Shown here one piece after another: positions 26,590-36,379 of a DNA stretch of 64,000 nucleotides. The notes beneath the pieces were generated by a model. The model had not been told where the DNA came from. It worked only from the letters and a program-made list of their open reading frames with translations, and made no database searches. The position numbers were made by a program, and so were the translations under genes. Each line of letters opens with the position of its first letter. Within the stretch, counting starts at the first letter, position 1. The DNA comes from Butyricimonas virosa (GTDB lineage: Bacteria > Bacteroidota > Bacteroidia > Bacteroidales > Marinifilaceae), in assembly GCF_025148635.1 (NCBI RefSeq), contig NZ_CP102269.1:248001-312000 (forward strand), given 5' to 3'.

Positions 26590-28170
26590 TTAATAGGTGA
26601 TGCGAGTACCCGAATTTCGATAAATGAAATTCTTTGCGACCCCTTTTCCCGTATAGGTATGAACCGCCTTCGGATTAATATCAGGAGTCGCTCCCTCCCG
26701 ATTATATGTTCGCAGTACCCAGTTACCATCCTTGTTAGAAAGAATGCTAAACACATCCACCGGAGTCACCGTTCTCGGATCAGAAGAATGTGCAATGTAC
26801 ACAATCTCTTCATCCGCAGGAATAGAGATCATATTTTTCTTCTCAGTCTGATTACTTGGATTATAATAATGTACCACATTATCTCCCTTCGAATAATAAA
26901 TGACACCACTATATGCCGGAGGTGTAGATAAAACGCCATATCCTTGTACGGCAAACACCTTACCATTTACAACATCGAATGATGCAGGAATCGTCAATCC
27001 GCGATAACCTTTATCATACACGGCATAATAATATTGCATGACACCGACATTTATCTGCCACAAAGAAGCCACACCAGTCGTACGATCCTTCACAATAGCA
27101 TACGTTCCTCCTACCGAAGTCGACGAATAAGGTTGCACCCCCATATAAATCAAATCACAATTCGTGAAGTACACCTCACCAACCGGTTTCAGGGAAAGCG
27201 GAGAAGCAGATTCAATCGCATTTTTTATCGGATAATGTTTCTGCACATAATACCCGACAAATTCTCCGGCACGATCATCGTAACACAAGCAACTACTACT
27301 ACCTGCCGTTACCATCGAATTAAGCTGCATATCGTCATTCGGATATGCGTATCCGAAATGTCCACCGCCACCACCACCAAGATAAGCAAAATGAACAGCA
27401 TTATTATTCATCAACATAAAACCACTTGTAGTTGCCCACACGCCTTGCGGCTTTTTAACAGCGGGTACTTCAAGAAAGGCATCATTCCATCTTTTCAACT
27501 GTTTCATACTGGTCCCCTCGTAGATACCCAAATCTTCATCGGTACAAATCATATAGGCCGGTTGCAAGTTCTTCCTCGTTCTATTTCCTTCTGCATCATA
27601 CACGTAATATGCATATTGGTTATATTCGTAAGTACCTCGTATCGGTTTACCGGACAAACTTTCACCATTAATTGTTTTAAGAATGTCCACGTTCAGTTCC
27701 CCGTTACGATCGATAAAATCAACATCCGTATATCCATTCTCATATTTGAGAATATAATAACCTTCACTGAAGAAACTGGCTACCACTAACTTCGATTTAT
27801 AAAATGCTGAAGTCCCATTCGATTTATCTGTCACTTTAAACACCAATTGATAGGTCCCCGGTTCCATCGAAATTGTACAATCAAGTTTCTTACTTACTCC
27901 AAGCGTATCATTAGGCGCACTACTCGTTACCGTCCCCGGGAAAGCGTACCACACGTAATCATATTGAGATTCATCTCCTTCAATAGTCGGATCGATAACC
28001 AAATTTTCCAGCACGAGAACAGAATAATTCTCGTCAATCCCCGATTTGATAATAGGAGCAACTACATCCGGGTTCTCATAACTGTAATTCCCGGTGTCCT
28101 CCACGCAAGCTGCAAAAGATATACCCAGCAGCATGGCAAATAAATATATTATTTGTTTCATAGTCTTCAA
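26590..28170 (-). CDS. PKD-like family lipoprotein, locus 2
   Basis: Surface or periplasmic lipoprotein of 526 residues; the signal peptide ends in SFAAC, giving Cys22. An N-terminal Ig/PKD-like region (about 40-140, with YDYVWYAFPG and GTYQLVFKVTDKSNG) is followed by a long beta-rich part with possible propeller repeats (YYILKYENGYTDVDFIDRNG onward). The layout matches the PKD-like lipoproteins that close SusC-SusD-DUF4843 loci in Bacteroidetes. It may bind substrate next to SusCD (inference). It is the last gene of locus 2 and ends at the bidirectional terminator. Confidence 0.78.
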   Translation of the reverse strand: MKTMKQIIYLFAMLLGISFAACVEDTGNYSYENPDVVAPIIKSGIDENYSVLVLENLVIDPTIEGDESQYDYVWYAFPGTVTSSAPNDTLGVSKKLDCTISMEPGTYQLVFKVTDKSNGTSAFYKSKLVVASFFSEGYYILKYENGYTDVDFIDRNGELNVDILKTINGESLSGKPIRGTYEYNQYAYYVYDAEGNRTRKNLQPAYMICTDEDLGIYEGTSMKQLKRWNDAFLEVPAVKKPQGVWATTSGFMLMNNNAVHFAYLGGGGGGHFGYAYPNDDMQLNSMVTAGSSSCLCYDDRAGEFVGYYVQKHYPIKNAIESASPLSLKPVGEVYFTNCDLIYMGVQPYSSTSVGGTYAIVKDRTTGVASLWQINVGVMQYYYAVYDKGYRGLTIPASFDVVNGKVFAVQGYGVLSTPPAYSGVIYYSKGDNVVHYYNPSNQTEKKNMISIPADEEIVYIAHSSDPRTVTPVDVFSILSNKDGNWVLRTYNREGATPDINPKAVHTYTGKGVAKNFIYRNSGTRITY

Positions 28171-28182
28171 TCTTTAAGATGT

Positions 28183-28950
28183 TTAAGATGCTGCAGGGAA
28201 TGTTACCCGTGTACCGTCGGCCTCATAGATAGGCCCTTTAACGGCCTCATATTCGGCTAACTTTTCCCGGGCTTTTAGCTGCAAATAATATCTGTAATCC
28301 GTAATTAAGGTCTCGTCGAAAGTATTATACCCAACATAATCGATGATGAACCTCATCTTCTCCTGTCCCCATTCCCCAAAGGTGGCCAGATAGCTATTCG
28401 GTGAATCCCAGTTAGCTGGTTTCGTAGCTTTACCGGTAATTTTAAGGACATACACGACACGATCCTTGATTCCCTGGATGAAATATTCATTAGGAAGAAT
28501 TTCCATATCCAGTCGATACTCCTCGGTATCCATCTGTGGTGTTCGAGTCATGATCACCGGTAAGGCGACAGACACCTTATTTGCCGGCATCACCATTCTC
28601 TTCACCATTTCCGGATCATCGAATGCAACGTAATGAGTTCCTGCAACAGCGGCTCCGGGTTCCCCGACATTGGACTGCACGATACGAAACGGGCGATCTT
28701 GATCAGAAGGCGATCCCGTAAGTAATACATCCAGCCAAACCGTATCTACTTGAATAGATCCCGCCAAAAAGAAGGAATAGGATGTACTATCAAGTTGTGG
28801 CGTTCCCTTGCTATTGTTATTATAAATATCACGGAAAAAGAAAAGGGAACTTTCGTTATCAAACGTACTGATTTCATTTTCTTGGCAAGCAACAAAGGCC
28901 AGCACCGAAATGAAAAAGAAAAATCCGTATTTCATTATTTTATTGACCAT
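28183..28950 (-). CDS. DUF4843-type lipoprotein, locus 2
   Basis: Lipoprotein of 255 residues with signal LAFVAC and Cys22. The body fits the DUF4843 family commonly placed after SusD: SSLFFFRDI near the N terminus, VDTVWLDVLLTGSPSDQDRP and GTHYVAFDDPEM in the middle, and a C-terminal helix-rich part. Its function is unknown; its position suggests an accessory surface subunit. It starts 15 bp after SusD and ends 12 bp before the PKD-like gene. ATG at 28935 (MKYGFFFF) is an alternative start with a tidier signal peptide. Confidence 0.78.
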   Translation of the reverse strand: MVNKIMKYGFFFFISVLAFVACQENEISTFDNESSLFFFRDIYNNNSKGTPQLDSTSYSFFLAGSIQVDTVWLDVLLTGSPSDQDRPFRIVQSNVGEPGAAVAGTHYVAFDDPEMVKRMVMPANKVSVALPVIMTRTPQMDTEEYRLDMEILPNEYFIQGIKDRVVYVLKITGKATKPANWDSPNSYLATFGEWGQEKMRFIIDYVGYNTFDETLITDYRYYLQLKAREKLAEYEAVKGPIYEADGTRVTFPAAS

Positions 28951-28965
28951 AATCTAAGCATAAAA

Positions 28966-30453
28966 TTATTCAAACGACATTTGGGATTCCGGGAAAGGAA
29001 GTTTATAAGACGCATCTGGCACTTCTTTCGTCACGGGCCATGCCAAACTATTATATGTAAGCCGTTTATAAAAGAAAAACATTTGACCTTCACCATAAAA
29101 TTCCTTTCGGTACTCTTTCTCAAGGCGACTCTTTATTGCCGCAGGAGTTGTCAAAGTTCCATCAATAGAGGCATCCAATACCCGAGCCATACGATATACT
29201 TTAAACAAATCATCCCGTCCACATTCCGTTGCGATAAAATACATCTCGGCAAGCCGGATTAAAGGAATATCCGTCACGGCAGTCACAGTACTACCAGTTT
29301 CATTGTATTTCTTGAAAAAATTAAAAGCGGAACTGGCCAAAGGAACAATCCGGTTTTCCCACAAGCGACTATTCCGATAGCGAATATCAGAAGTGTGAAG
29401 AGAAGCTTCAAAGGCCTCGTCAAGATAAGCTACCGTCTGGGTATATGCCGTACTGTAATTAAAGAATACCGGTGTCAACGTTTGGGTTGCCAAAGTACTG
29501 CTGACTGCAAAAATATGCTCGGCAGGGAAAGTCATTTGTCCATTGTTGGCATCCGCATCACTTCCCAAAGTGAATTTTGACTTCTCATCACTATCCAAAG
29601 CATCTATCACAACCAAGGCATTTTCAAGCGCATCGGAAGTTTTCCCTATCCAAAGATAATAACGAGCCTTCGTCGCTTTCAAGGCATAATAGTTAAACCT
29701 TGACTGGCGGAAATAATGGTATTCATCAGCCGGATGTGGCAAATCTTGGTTCACTCCCTGCAAGTCATCCGGAGAGTTTAGGATGGTATTCGAATAAGTC
29801 AGGATCGGATCATCAACCAACAACTCCTCTGCATTGTTCAAGTCCATCAAAATATTATCAAGCACATCCTGATATGATACGGCCAATAATTCCTGAGGAT
29901 TTTTCGTGACTATTTTCACGTAAGGAATAGCTTTATCGGAACTCTTAGCCTTACTCGGAAGAGGTCCCCAATAACGTAAAATCTCCAAGTGCAGGAATGC
30001 CCGTAAGCCCAAGGCCTCCCCCTTTATCAATTCATAATTCCCATTTGTAAAGAGATCCTTCTTCGCATCAATATTCTCCAGAAGAGAATTGATATTAATA
30101 ATCGTCTGGTAATATTGCAACCAAACATCCTCAAGAAGCTTTTTCGTTGAAGTTTGTGTAAAATCAAAGTTACTGACATGATAAATCTCCGCTTGTGTCG
30201 AATTGGCAGACGGTATCGTCCAATGCTGGGCCATCATCTCCGGCAGTTTCATCGTCGTGTTAAGCCCGTAAAGCTCAGGAGTCGCCATTCTGATATAAGC
30301 TCCGGTAAGTACATCTTTGAACCCTTGCTCGGACTCGAACATCGTGTTCTGCCTCATTTCGAGTTCTGGTTGTATATCCAGCCATTCGTTACACGAGGTA
30401 AACGTCAAGGCCACTGCAACTGATAAGTATAAATATATCTTTTTCATCTTCAT
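28966..30453 (-). CDS. SusD/RagB-type surface lipoprotein, locus 2
   Basis: Substrate-binding partner of the locus 2 SusC. It has 495 residues, lipobox FTSC with Cys21, and N-terminal CNEWLDIQPE typical of SusD. The TPR-like core is present (GEALGLRAFLHLEILRYWGP), and the C-terminal family pattern is seen in IPLIRLAEMYFIATEC and LEKEYRKEFYGEGQMFFFYKR. It lies 24 bp after SusC in one transcription unit. ATG at the third codon is an alternative start. Confidence 0.93.
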   Translation of the reverse strand: MKMKKIYLYLSVAVALTFTSCNEWLDIQPELEMRQNTMFESEQGFKDVLTGAYIRMATPELYGLNTTMKLPEMMAQHWTIPSANSTQAEIYHVSNFDFTQTSTKKLLEDVWLQYYQTIININSLLENIDAKKDLFTNGNYELIKGEALGLRAFLHLEILRYWGPLPSKAKSSDKAIPYVKIVTKNPQELLAVSYQDVLDNILMDLNNAEELLVDDPILTYSNTILNSPDDLQGVNQDLPHPADEYHYFRQSRFNYYALKATKARYYLWIGKTSDALENALVVIDALDSDEKSKFTLGSDADANNGQMTFPAEHIFAVSSTLATQTLTPVFFNYSTAYTQTVAYLDEAFEASLHTSDIRYRNSRLWENRIVPLASSAFNFFKKYNETGSTVTAVTDIPLIRLAEMYFIATECGRDDLFKVYRMARVLDASIDGTLTTPAAIKSRLEKEYRKEFYGEGQMFFFYKRLTYNSLAWPVTKEVPDASYKLPFPESQMSFE

Positions 30454-30477
30454 GCTGATTGATTATTGTTTCTAGTG

Positions 30478-33400
30478 TTAAAACCTTGCCGATAGTGAAA
30501 CTGAAAACTTACGGGCAAAAGGATAAGAAAGTCCGCGTTCCTGCTTCACTGTCGAAAGATAGAAAACATCTTCGGCATAAAAACCGATGGCCAGATAGTC
30601 CAAACGGCAATGTCTCTTCAGCCATTCTGTATCGAATTCATAATTAACATTTAGCGTGTTAAGACTAAGAGCATTTTCCTTCATCACAAAACGGGAAGAG
30701 GCATTTGTGGTATTGAAATCTTTAATATTCTTGAATTTCGTAACATCACCTTCATTCTGCCAGCGATCGTACAAAGCCCGCTTGTCCAGATTTCCCCAGC
30801 GTTTCGCTGCAGTTGTCGTGTTCTCCACTTTACCCACAAGCGTCTGGTTATAGATATGGCCCCCAAGACGATAAGAGAACGTAGCATTCAACGTAATATC
30901 TCTCCATCGGAACATGGTTCTGAGATTGCCCCGAACTTTAGGTTCATTCACCCCGAAAGGCACCTTGTCTTTCGGGTCCCACGTGTAGACTCTCTCCCCA
31001 TCCTTGTTCAAAAACAATTCAGAACCTGTTGCCGGATCAATTCCAAGTGAACGAACCACGAAAATCGTATTCATGGACTGTCCCTCCTGGTAAAGAAAGC
31101 TCGGATTAGGTCCGGCCTCGTCTAACAATTCTGAATTAAGGAATTCCAACGCATTGGATATTTTCAGTATCTTGTTTACATTGTGTGCAAGATTTCCCCC
31201 GACAGACCACATAATATGACTTTCACTATTTCTGATCAAAAACACATTAGCATCAAGCTCGATACCCCTGTTGCGCACCTCCCCGACATTTGCCTTATAA
31301 CTGGAAAAACCTCCGGCCGTGGGCAAATTAATATCTGTAAGCAAATCCTCCGTGAGTTTATTGTAATAGTCCACGTTCAAACGTACCAAACCATTGAAAA
31401 GAGAGGTTTCAACTCCCAGATTCAATTGCTTTGTCTTCTGCCAAGACAAATCCGGATTACCCATTCCAAGCATATATGCCCCGTTCCAATACTTGTAGTT
31501 CTCCTGTCCAAAATACCGATAAGTGGTCAGTGCCTGATACGAACTGAAATTCTGGGACCCGATAGTACCATAAGAGAAGCGAAAACGAAGTAAATTAATA
31601 GCATTTGACGAACTCAAAAAATTTTCATTATGTACGTTCCATCCCAACCCGGCAGAAAAGAAAGGTGCCGTACGATCATTACTTCCAAATTTGGACGATC
31701 CCTCAATCTTTCCAGAGAAATCGGCAAAATAACGACGATCGTAAGTATAGTTGACATTAAATATCAAACCTAACCGACGGGAATGAGCCTCCGTACTGGT
31801 AGGCTTTCCTAAAGCATAAGCTCCGGCCATTCCCAAGTTCTTCATATTCAAAGACGAGAAACCACGTCCAGTAACAGAATAGCTCTCATCTTTATCTTCT
31901 GCAAGATTGCCACTCAACCCGGCATAAAGCTGATGAACTTTATTGAAAGTTTTCGTGTAATTGACTGTTAAATTTCCCTCGTATGAAAGCATATAAGAGG
32001 TCGTGTAGGTATAACTTCCTTTCATATTGGAATTCTCACCCTTGTACTCGTCAGTGTCAAAACTGGTATGCTCGCGGGAAAGATATTTATCCGTACGAGA
32101 ATCCTGTTTCGTGAAACCGAAGTTTCCCCGCACGAACAAGTCGGAAGTGATTTTCCACTCGATGGCAAAGTTATTCTGGATATTCGTGTAACTACCATCA
32201 TCCCGAGAAGGCAGCGACGCATTGTAAAGCGGATTACCAGCCGGATCCGGAGTCCGGGAGGTCTGGGATATAGTTTCCACCAACTGTTTCTTTATATGCC
32301 CCTCGTCATCATAAGGAGTATAAATTGGATTCGCCAGAGAATATTCCGAAAAACTTCCATACGGAGAATTTTTATTTTTATTATAACTAATAGTCAAATC
32401 GTTTTGAAACTTCAGATTTTTAAGTTCATACTGGAAATACAAATTTCCCGATAACGTGTTACGTGACGATCCTTTCATCACTCCATTGATATTATTATAA
32501 GAAAGTCCGATCGCATATTTGAAGTTATCTGAGCCCCCGTCTACCCGCAAGCTATGTCGATTCCCGACACCCGTCTTCACCGGATACTTCAGCCAATAGG
32601 TATTCACACCCCGTTCGACTTCAATCAAACGACGATTATACAGTTCCATCAGATTCTGGTTATTGGGATTGTACTTATCATCAAGCATTCCTGCCGCTAC
32701 TTCATAATCTAGCTTTTCTCGGGCGTTCATCAAGTTATAAGATGTGAAATCAGGAGCCTCTATATTGACAGATCCGCGATAACTCACTCTCAACTTACCG
32801 GCTTCTGGACGCTTGAGAGTAATCACTACCACCCCATTCGCCCCGCGAGCCCCATACATCGCAGTAGCGCTTGCATCTTTCAGTAGCGTGATTGTTTCAA
32901 CAAGCTCGTCATCCATATCCATCACTCGTTGAAGTGACACCTCGAAACCATCCATGATAAACAAAGGTAAGTTAGCCGTACTCTTCACGCTACTCTCCTC
33001 TTGAAGATTGCGCACATTGACATCCATACTGGTACGCCCGCGAATGGTAATATCCGGCAACTGGTTCGGGTCCGATCCAAATTCAATATTATCCGCTATA
33101 TTAAAACTCGGATCAATATTACTAATCTGAGACAAAATACTACGATTACCCGATGCTTTCAGATCGCTGGCGGAAATCGTTTTAACTGCCCCTGTGTAAC
33201 TTTCACGGGATTTATTGAAAATACCTGTCACGACAACCTGATCTATTGATTGGACATCATCCTGTAACACGACATTGATTTCCGTTTTTCCGGTAATACG
33301 AACTTCCTGCGAAGTCTTCCCGATAAAGGAAACCACTACCAGATCGTGATCAGCCGGGACCTCCAGTTCAAAATTACCGGTAGCATTTGTAACCACTCCC

Positions 33401-33873
33401 ACGCTTGTACCTTTGACAACAACCGTCGCACCGATAAGAGGCAATCCATCAGCCTCGGTAACAACTCCTTTTATCTTCACAGCTTTTTGTCTAATAGTAT
33501 CTTGCACCGGTTGTTCCTTAATTTTAATAATGACCACTTTCCCCTCAATCTGGTATGTACAAGGCTTTCCGATCAAAACGGCATCCATCAAACGTTTTAT
33601 AGAAACATTGGTAACGTTCACACTGACTTTCCCTATACTCTGTACCGTTTCCGTACTATACATGAATGAATAGTCAGTCTGTGCTTCGACCTCCCGAACG
33701 ATTTCCTCGAACGGAACATTTTGTTTATTGATACTTATGTTTCGGTTTTCCTGTGCAGACACTTGCGAAGAAAACAGAGAAAAGAAACATAACACCACAA
33801 TAACAAGCAAACATCTTGCTCTTGGGGAAGAAATTCTATTTCCCCAAAGACACTCTTGTCTCTTTTTTTTCAT
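30478..33873 (-). CDS. SusC/RagA-type TonB-dependent receptor with STN domain, locus 2
   Basis: Outer-membrane transporter of 1131 residues. A long basic N terminus and signal peptide end near VSAQ (about 40). They are followed by an STN domain (about 45-120, ISINKQNVPFEEIVREVEAQ), a carboxypeptidase-regulatory-like domain (KGVVTEADGLPLIGATVVVK), the plug (LPLFIMDGFEV, LLKDASATAMYGARGANGVV) and a beta-barrel ending in FSVSLSARF. The STN domain fits regulation through the FecR protein encoded just upstream. The predicted ligand class is unknown. Confidence 0.94.
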   Translation of the reverse strand: MKKKRQECLWGNRISSPRARCLLVIVVLCFFSLFSSQVSAQENRNISINKQNVPFEEIVREVEAQTDYSFMYSTETVQSIGKVSVNVTNVSIKRLMDAVLIGKPCTYQIEGKVVIIKIKEQPVQDTIRQKAVKIKGVVTEADGLPLIGATVVVKGTSVGVVTNATGNFELEVPADHDLVVVSFIGKTSQEVRITGKTEINVVLQDDVQSIDQVVVTGIFNKSRESYTGAVKTISASDLKASGNRSILSQISNIDPSFNIADNIEFGSDPNQLPDITIRGRTSMDVNVRNLQEESSVKSTANLPLFIMDGFEVSLQRVMDMDDELVETITLLKDASATAMYGARGANGVVVITLKRPEAGKLRVSYRGSVNIEAPDFTSYNLMNAREKLDYEVAAGMLDDKYNPNNQNLMELYNRRLIEVERGVNTYWLKYPVKTGVGNRHSLRVDGGSDNFKYAIGLSYNNINGVMKGSSRNTLSGNLYFQYELKNLKFQNDLTISYNKNKNSPYGSFSEYSLANPIYTPYDDEGHIKKQLVETISQTSRTPDPAGNPLYNASLPSRDDGSYTNIQNNFAIEWKITSDLFVRGNFGFTKQDSRTDKYLSREHTSFDTDEYKGENSNMKGSYTYTTSYMLSYEGNLTVNYTKTFNKVHQLYAGLSGNLAEDKDESYSVTGRGFSSLNMKNLGMAGAYALGKPTSTEAHSRRLGLIFNVNYTYDRRYFADFSGKIEGSSKFGSNDRTAPFFSAGLGWNVHNENFLSSSNAINLLRFRFSYGTIGSQNFSSYQALTTYRYFGQENYKYWNGAYMLGMGNPDLSWQKTKQLNLGVETSLFNGLVRLNVDYYNKLTEDLLTDINLPTAGGFSSYKANVGEVRNRGIELDANVFLIRNSESHIMWSVGGNLAHNVNKILKISNALEFLNSELLDEAGPNPSFLYQEGQSMNTIFVVRSLGIDPATGSELFLNKDGERVYTWDPKDKVPFGVNEPKVRGNLRTMFRWRDITLNATFSYRLGGHIYNQTLVGKVENTTTAAKRWGNLDKRALYDRWQNEGDVTKFKNIKDFNTTNASSRFVMKENALSLNTLNVNYEFDTEWLKRHCRLDYLAIGFYAEDVFYLSTVKQERGLSYPFARKFSVSLSARF

Positions 33874-33977
33874 ACATTTAATTGGTAGGTTTATCGAGTT
33901 CTAAAATTATTATCTTTGCAAAAGTCGAAGGGTGAAAAGAAGAAGAACTCGTTAACCTTCTTTCCCCTGTTTGGTTG

Positions 33978-34003
33978 ACCCGAATTCCTGCCCGAATTCG
34001 GGT
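33978..34003. other. inverted repeat between fecR and susC of locus 2
   Basis: ACCCGAATTC (33978-33987) pairs with GAATTCGGGT (33994-34003) in a 10-bp stem with a 6-nt loop. It lies 18 bp after the FecR stop without a T tract, so it is more likely an mRNA-processing or attenuation hairpin separating low fecR from high susCD expression than a full terminator (inference). Confidence 0.6.
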
Positions 34004-34021
34004 TCATCATTTGTGTTACAG

Positions 34022-35146
34022 TTATTCTTTACCGTTCTTAATTTTTATATGATTCCCAGATACTAAAAATCTAATCTCACCCGTCTTTTCCATCAGACTC
34101 ATTAATTGGTCAAAACGATCCATATGTGGAAGCCTTAACCGAAACTTCTTGTTTTTTAACGCACTATCCTCAAAGCTATACTCGAAACCAAACCACTGAC
34201 TGAATTCATGCATAATCTCGTCAAGAGTTCGGTTGTCGAACACGAACATTCCCCGGGATCGTTCCCTGTAAACATCCGCATTCACCTCCTCAACTTTGAT
34301 TTGCCGATTCCCGCAATCGAAGATGGCCATCTGATTCGGTTGCAAGACCGTCGTACCGTTCAGCATCACCTTACCAGTAACAAGCACGGTTTCTATCGTT
34401 TGTTCTTCTTTGTAAGCTCTCACATTAAAACTCGTTCCCAAGACTTCAATCGAAATCTGTTCCGTATTTACTGTAAAGGGTCGGGTAGAATCACGTTTCA
34501 CGTTAAAGTACCCCTCACCCAACAACATCACGGAACGCTCATCCAACGAGAAGAATTCCGGGAACTGCAATTCAGAACCGGGATATAACACTACGGTCGT
34601 ACTATCTTCCAAGATGATGGTTCGTGTTGCACCACACAAAACCCTCACTTTATATAATTCCGGAGCAGATGTCGATTTTTTTTCCAAGGGAACAGTATTT
34701 TGTCGGATAATATCCAGTACGTTCGTTTTATCCGTCAACACCACGCTATGACCGGAAGGAAACTCAAGTACCGTCTCATTTTCCAGCAAAACAATCTCTC
34801 TTCCCGTATCATCAACCTGGTTCATATACAAATAAAACCCACCGGAAAGCCCGAGGCATACAATAATAATTGCGGCATACCGTAACAAAAGCCTCCCGAC
34901 ATGACGTTTCGGACGTTTCAGTTCATTCTCTATAGACAACCACACTTTTTTCCCGGTTTCTATTTCTGCATCATCATTACCCAATGTCATTTCCTTTTCG
35001 GCAACATCCTGAATAATTTTCTGAATGTTCACACCCGCTTTCCTCGCCAGCGAGACAAGCTCTTTTTTCTCCCCTTCAGATATATCCTGCATGACGAATT
35101 TCGTTAGCAGCCGTGCAAGCCTTGTCGATTTATAATACTCTTTCAT
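34022..35146 (-). CDS. FecR-family anti-sigma factor, locus 2
   Basis: Inner-membrane anti-sigma regulator of 374 residues. The cytosolic sigma-binding N terminus (1-85) is followed by one membrane helix (about 86-108) and a periplasmic FecR domain containing LYPGSELQFPEFF, VMLLGEGYFNVKRDSTRPFT and IEVLGTSFNVRAY. A DUF4974 domain (from about 295, FDNRTLDEIMHEFSQWFGFE) ends the protein. It is the partner of the sigma factor at 36365-36904 but is separated from it by an opposite-strand thioredoxin gene. Its promoter region shares a motif with both of those genes. Confidence 0.92.
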   Translation of the reverse strand: MKEYYKSTRLARLLTKFVMQDISEGEKKELVSLARKAGVNIQKIIQDVAEKEMTLGNDDAEIETGKKVWLSIENELKRPKRHVGRLLLRYAAIIIVCLGLSGGFYLYMNQVDDTGREIVLLENETVLEFPSGHSVVLTDKTNVLDIIRQNTVPLEKKSTSAPELYKVRVLCGATRTIILEDSTTVVLYPGSELQFPEFFSLDERSVMLLGEGYFNVKRDSTRPFTVNTEQISIEVLGTSFNVRAYKEEQTIETVLVTGKVMLNGTTVLQPNQMAIFDCGNRQIKVEEVNADVYRERSRGMFVFDNRTLDEIMHEFSQWFGFEYSFEDSALKNKKFRLRLPHMDRFDQLMSLMEKTGEIRFLVSGNHIKIKNGKE

Positions 35147-35173
35147 GTTTCAACAATGTTTTTACACTCCTAA

Positions 35174-35203
35174 TATCCACAACCGGACAAAAGGTATTAT
35201 CCT
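35174..35203 (-). promoter_or_regulatory. two-block ECF-promoter-like motif before fecR
   Basis: Read on the - strand: AGGATAATACCTTTT, 9 nt, TGGATA, ending 27 nt before the fecR ATG. The 15-nt block is a perfect inverted repeat of the copy at 35241-35255, so the two genes have back-to-back copies of one element. Confidence 0.75.
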
Positions 35204-35240
35204 ATGACCCAAAAAATGTTTTTACATTTAAAAAGATAAC

Positions 35241-35270
35241 AGGATAATACCTTTTCATCTCTTCTGGATA
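35241..35270 (+). promoter_or_regulatory. two-block ECF-promoter-like motif before the thioredoxin gene
   Basis: Read on the + strand: AGGATAATACCTTTT, 9 nt, TGGATA, ending 35 nt before ATG 35306. The sequence after the motif (including GTAAAAACA) also resembles that of the fecR copy, so the two divergent promoters look duplicated. Confidence 0.75.
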
Positions 35271-35305
35271 TTTAAGGAAGTAAAAACACTTATCAATTTG
35301 AAATT

Positions 35306-36379
35306 ATGAAAAAATGTATTTTAGTACTGGCTATTGTATTATCATCAGTAGCTCTTTTTGCCCAAGGTGTTAATTTTCAAGAATTAACACTCAAGGAAGC
35401 ATGTGCAAAAGCAAAGGCCGAAAACAAATTTGTATTCATAGATTGTTATACAGATTGGTGTGGGCCATGCCGGTTGATGACCGAAGAAATATTCCCCATG
35501 AAAGAAATGGGAGACTATTTCAACCCGAAATACATATGTATTAAAGCAAATGCTGAAAAAGGTGAAGAAGGTCCCGCCATCAAGGAAAAATTCGGGATCA
35601 AAGCGTACCCGACATTTGTCATTCTCAACAACGATGGCAACCTGATACATATGTTTGCCGGTGGAGTGCTGGGACTTGAGTTTATTGATAAAGTTGAAGA
35701 ATCCTTTAACCCGGAACTCGCATTCGGAGAACTTCAAAAGCGATACAATGCAGGCGAACGGAGTAAAAAGCTAACCTCTAGCTATCTTCAAGCATTACAA
35801 CATACCTACACGACGAACGTGGGTCCCCTCATCGAAGAGTTTGCCAACTCTCTAAGTGATGATGAATTGATATGCGAGGAGTGTTTGTTTCTATTCGACG
35901 AACACGCACGGTTAGGTTCTTCACGAGAGAAATTCCTTACACAACACGTGGAAAAATTCCGTGAAGTCGTGGGGCAAGATAAAGTGGATCAAATCCTAAA
36001 TCGGAAATACGAAGCCTATTATTGTGGTATTCTTGGCAAACAAATGGCTGCAACCACGACTGATGTAGAACAAGTTAACAAACAACTGGAAGCACTTCAC
36101 CTTACTGGAGTAACCTCTTTACCTCTCTATCAAGCGGCAGTAGCCACTTATCTGACGAAAGAAGGAGGGGAAGCACTTTTCGAAATGATTAAAAAGGTAT
36201 CCGGTGACCTTGAAAATAATGACATCGATCGATTCCTATACTTCACCATTCCAGCCGTAAACGAAGTATGGAGTGAAGACCAGAGTAAACAAATTGTCGC
36301 TCTGATTAACAAAGACGATATACGAACCCAGATCATAAACACGCTGGAACGTCAGAAAAAGGCTTCACAACCCAAATAA
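35306..36379 (+). CDS. secreted thioredoxin-like protein with helical tail, locus 2
   Basis: Periplasmic thioredoxin-like protein of 357 residues, paralogous to those of loci 1 and 3. The signal peptide ends in LFAQ (20), followed by GVNFQELTLKEACAKAKAEN, almost the same layout as the locus 3 protein. The active site is DWCGPCR with Cys52 and Cys55; the cis-proline loop is KAYPTFVI. The tail is helical and cysteine-poor apart from CEEC in the middle. The gene lies between sigma and fecR on the opposite strand. It overlaps the sigma gene tail-to-tail by 15 bp and has its own copy of the locus motif. Confidence 0.9.
   Translation: MKKCILVLAIVLSSVALFAQGVNFQELTLKEACAKAKAENKFVFIDCYTDWCGPCRLMTEEIFPMKEMGDYFNPKYICIKANAEKGEEGPAIKEKFGIKAYPTFVILNNDGNLIHMFAGGVLGLEFIDKVEESFNPELAFGELQKRYNAGERSKKLTSSYLQALQHTYTTNVGPLIEEFANSLSDDELICEECLFLFDEHARLGSSREKFLTQHVEKFREVVGQDKVDQILNRKYEAYYCGILGKQMAATTTDVEQVNKQLEALHLTGVTSLPLYQAAVATYLTKEGGEALFEMIKKVSGDLENNDIDRFLYFTIPAVNEVWSEDQSKQIVALINKDDIRTQIINTLERQKKASQPK

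Noticed and set aside
27034..27789. 251-codon open frame on the + strand
   Set aside because: It lies entirely opposite the PKD-like lipoprotein gene, has a His/Arg/Ile-rich composition and no recognisable feature; it mirrors the codon bias of the real gene.
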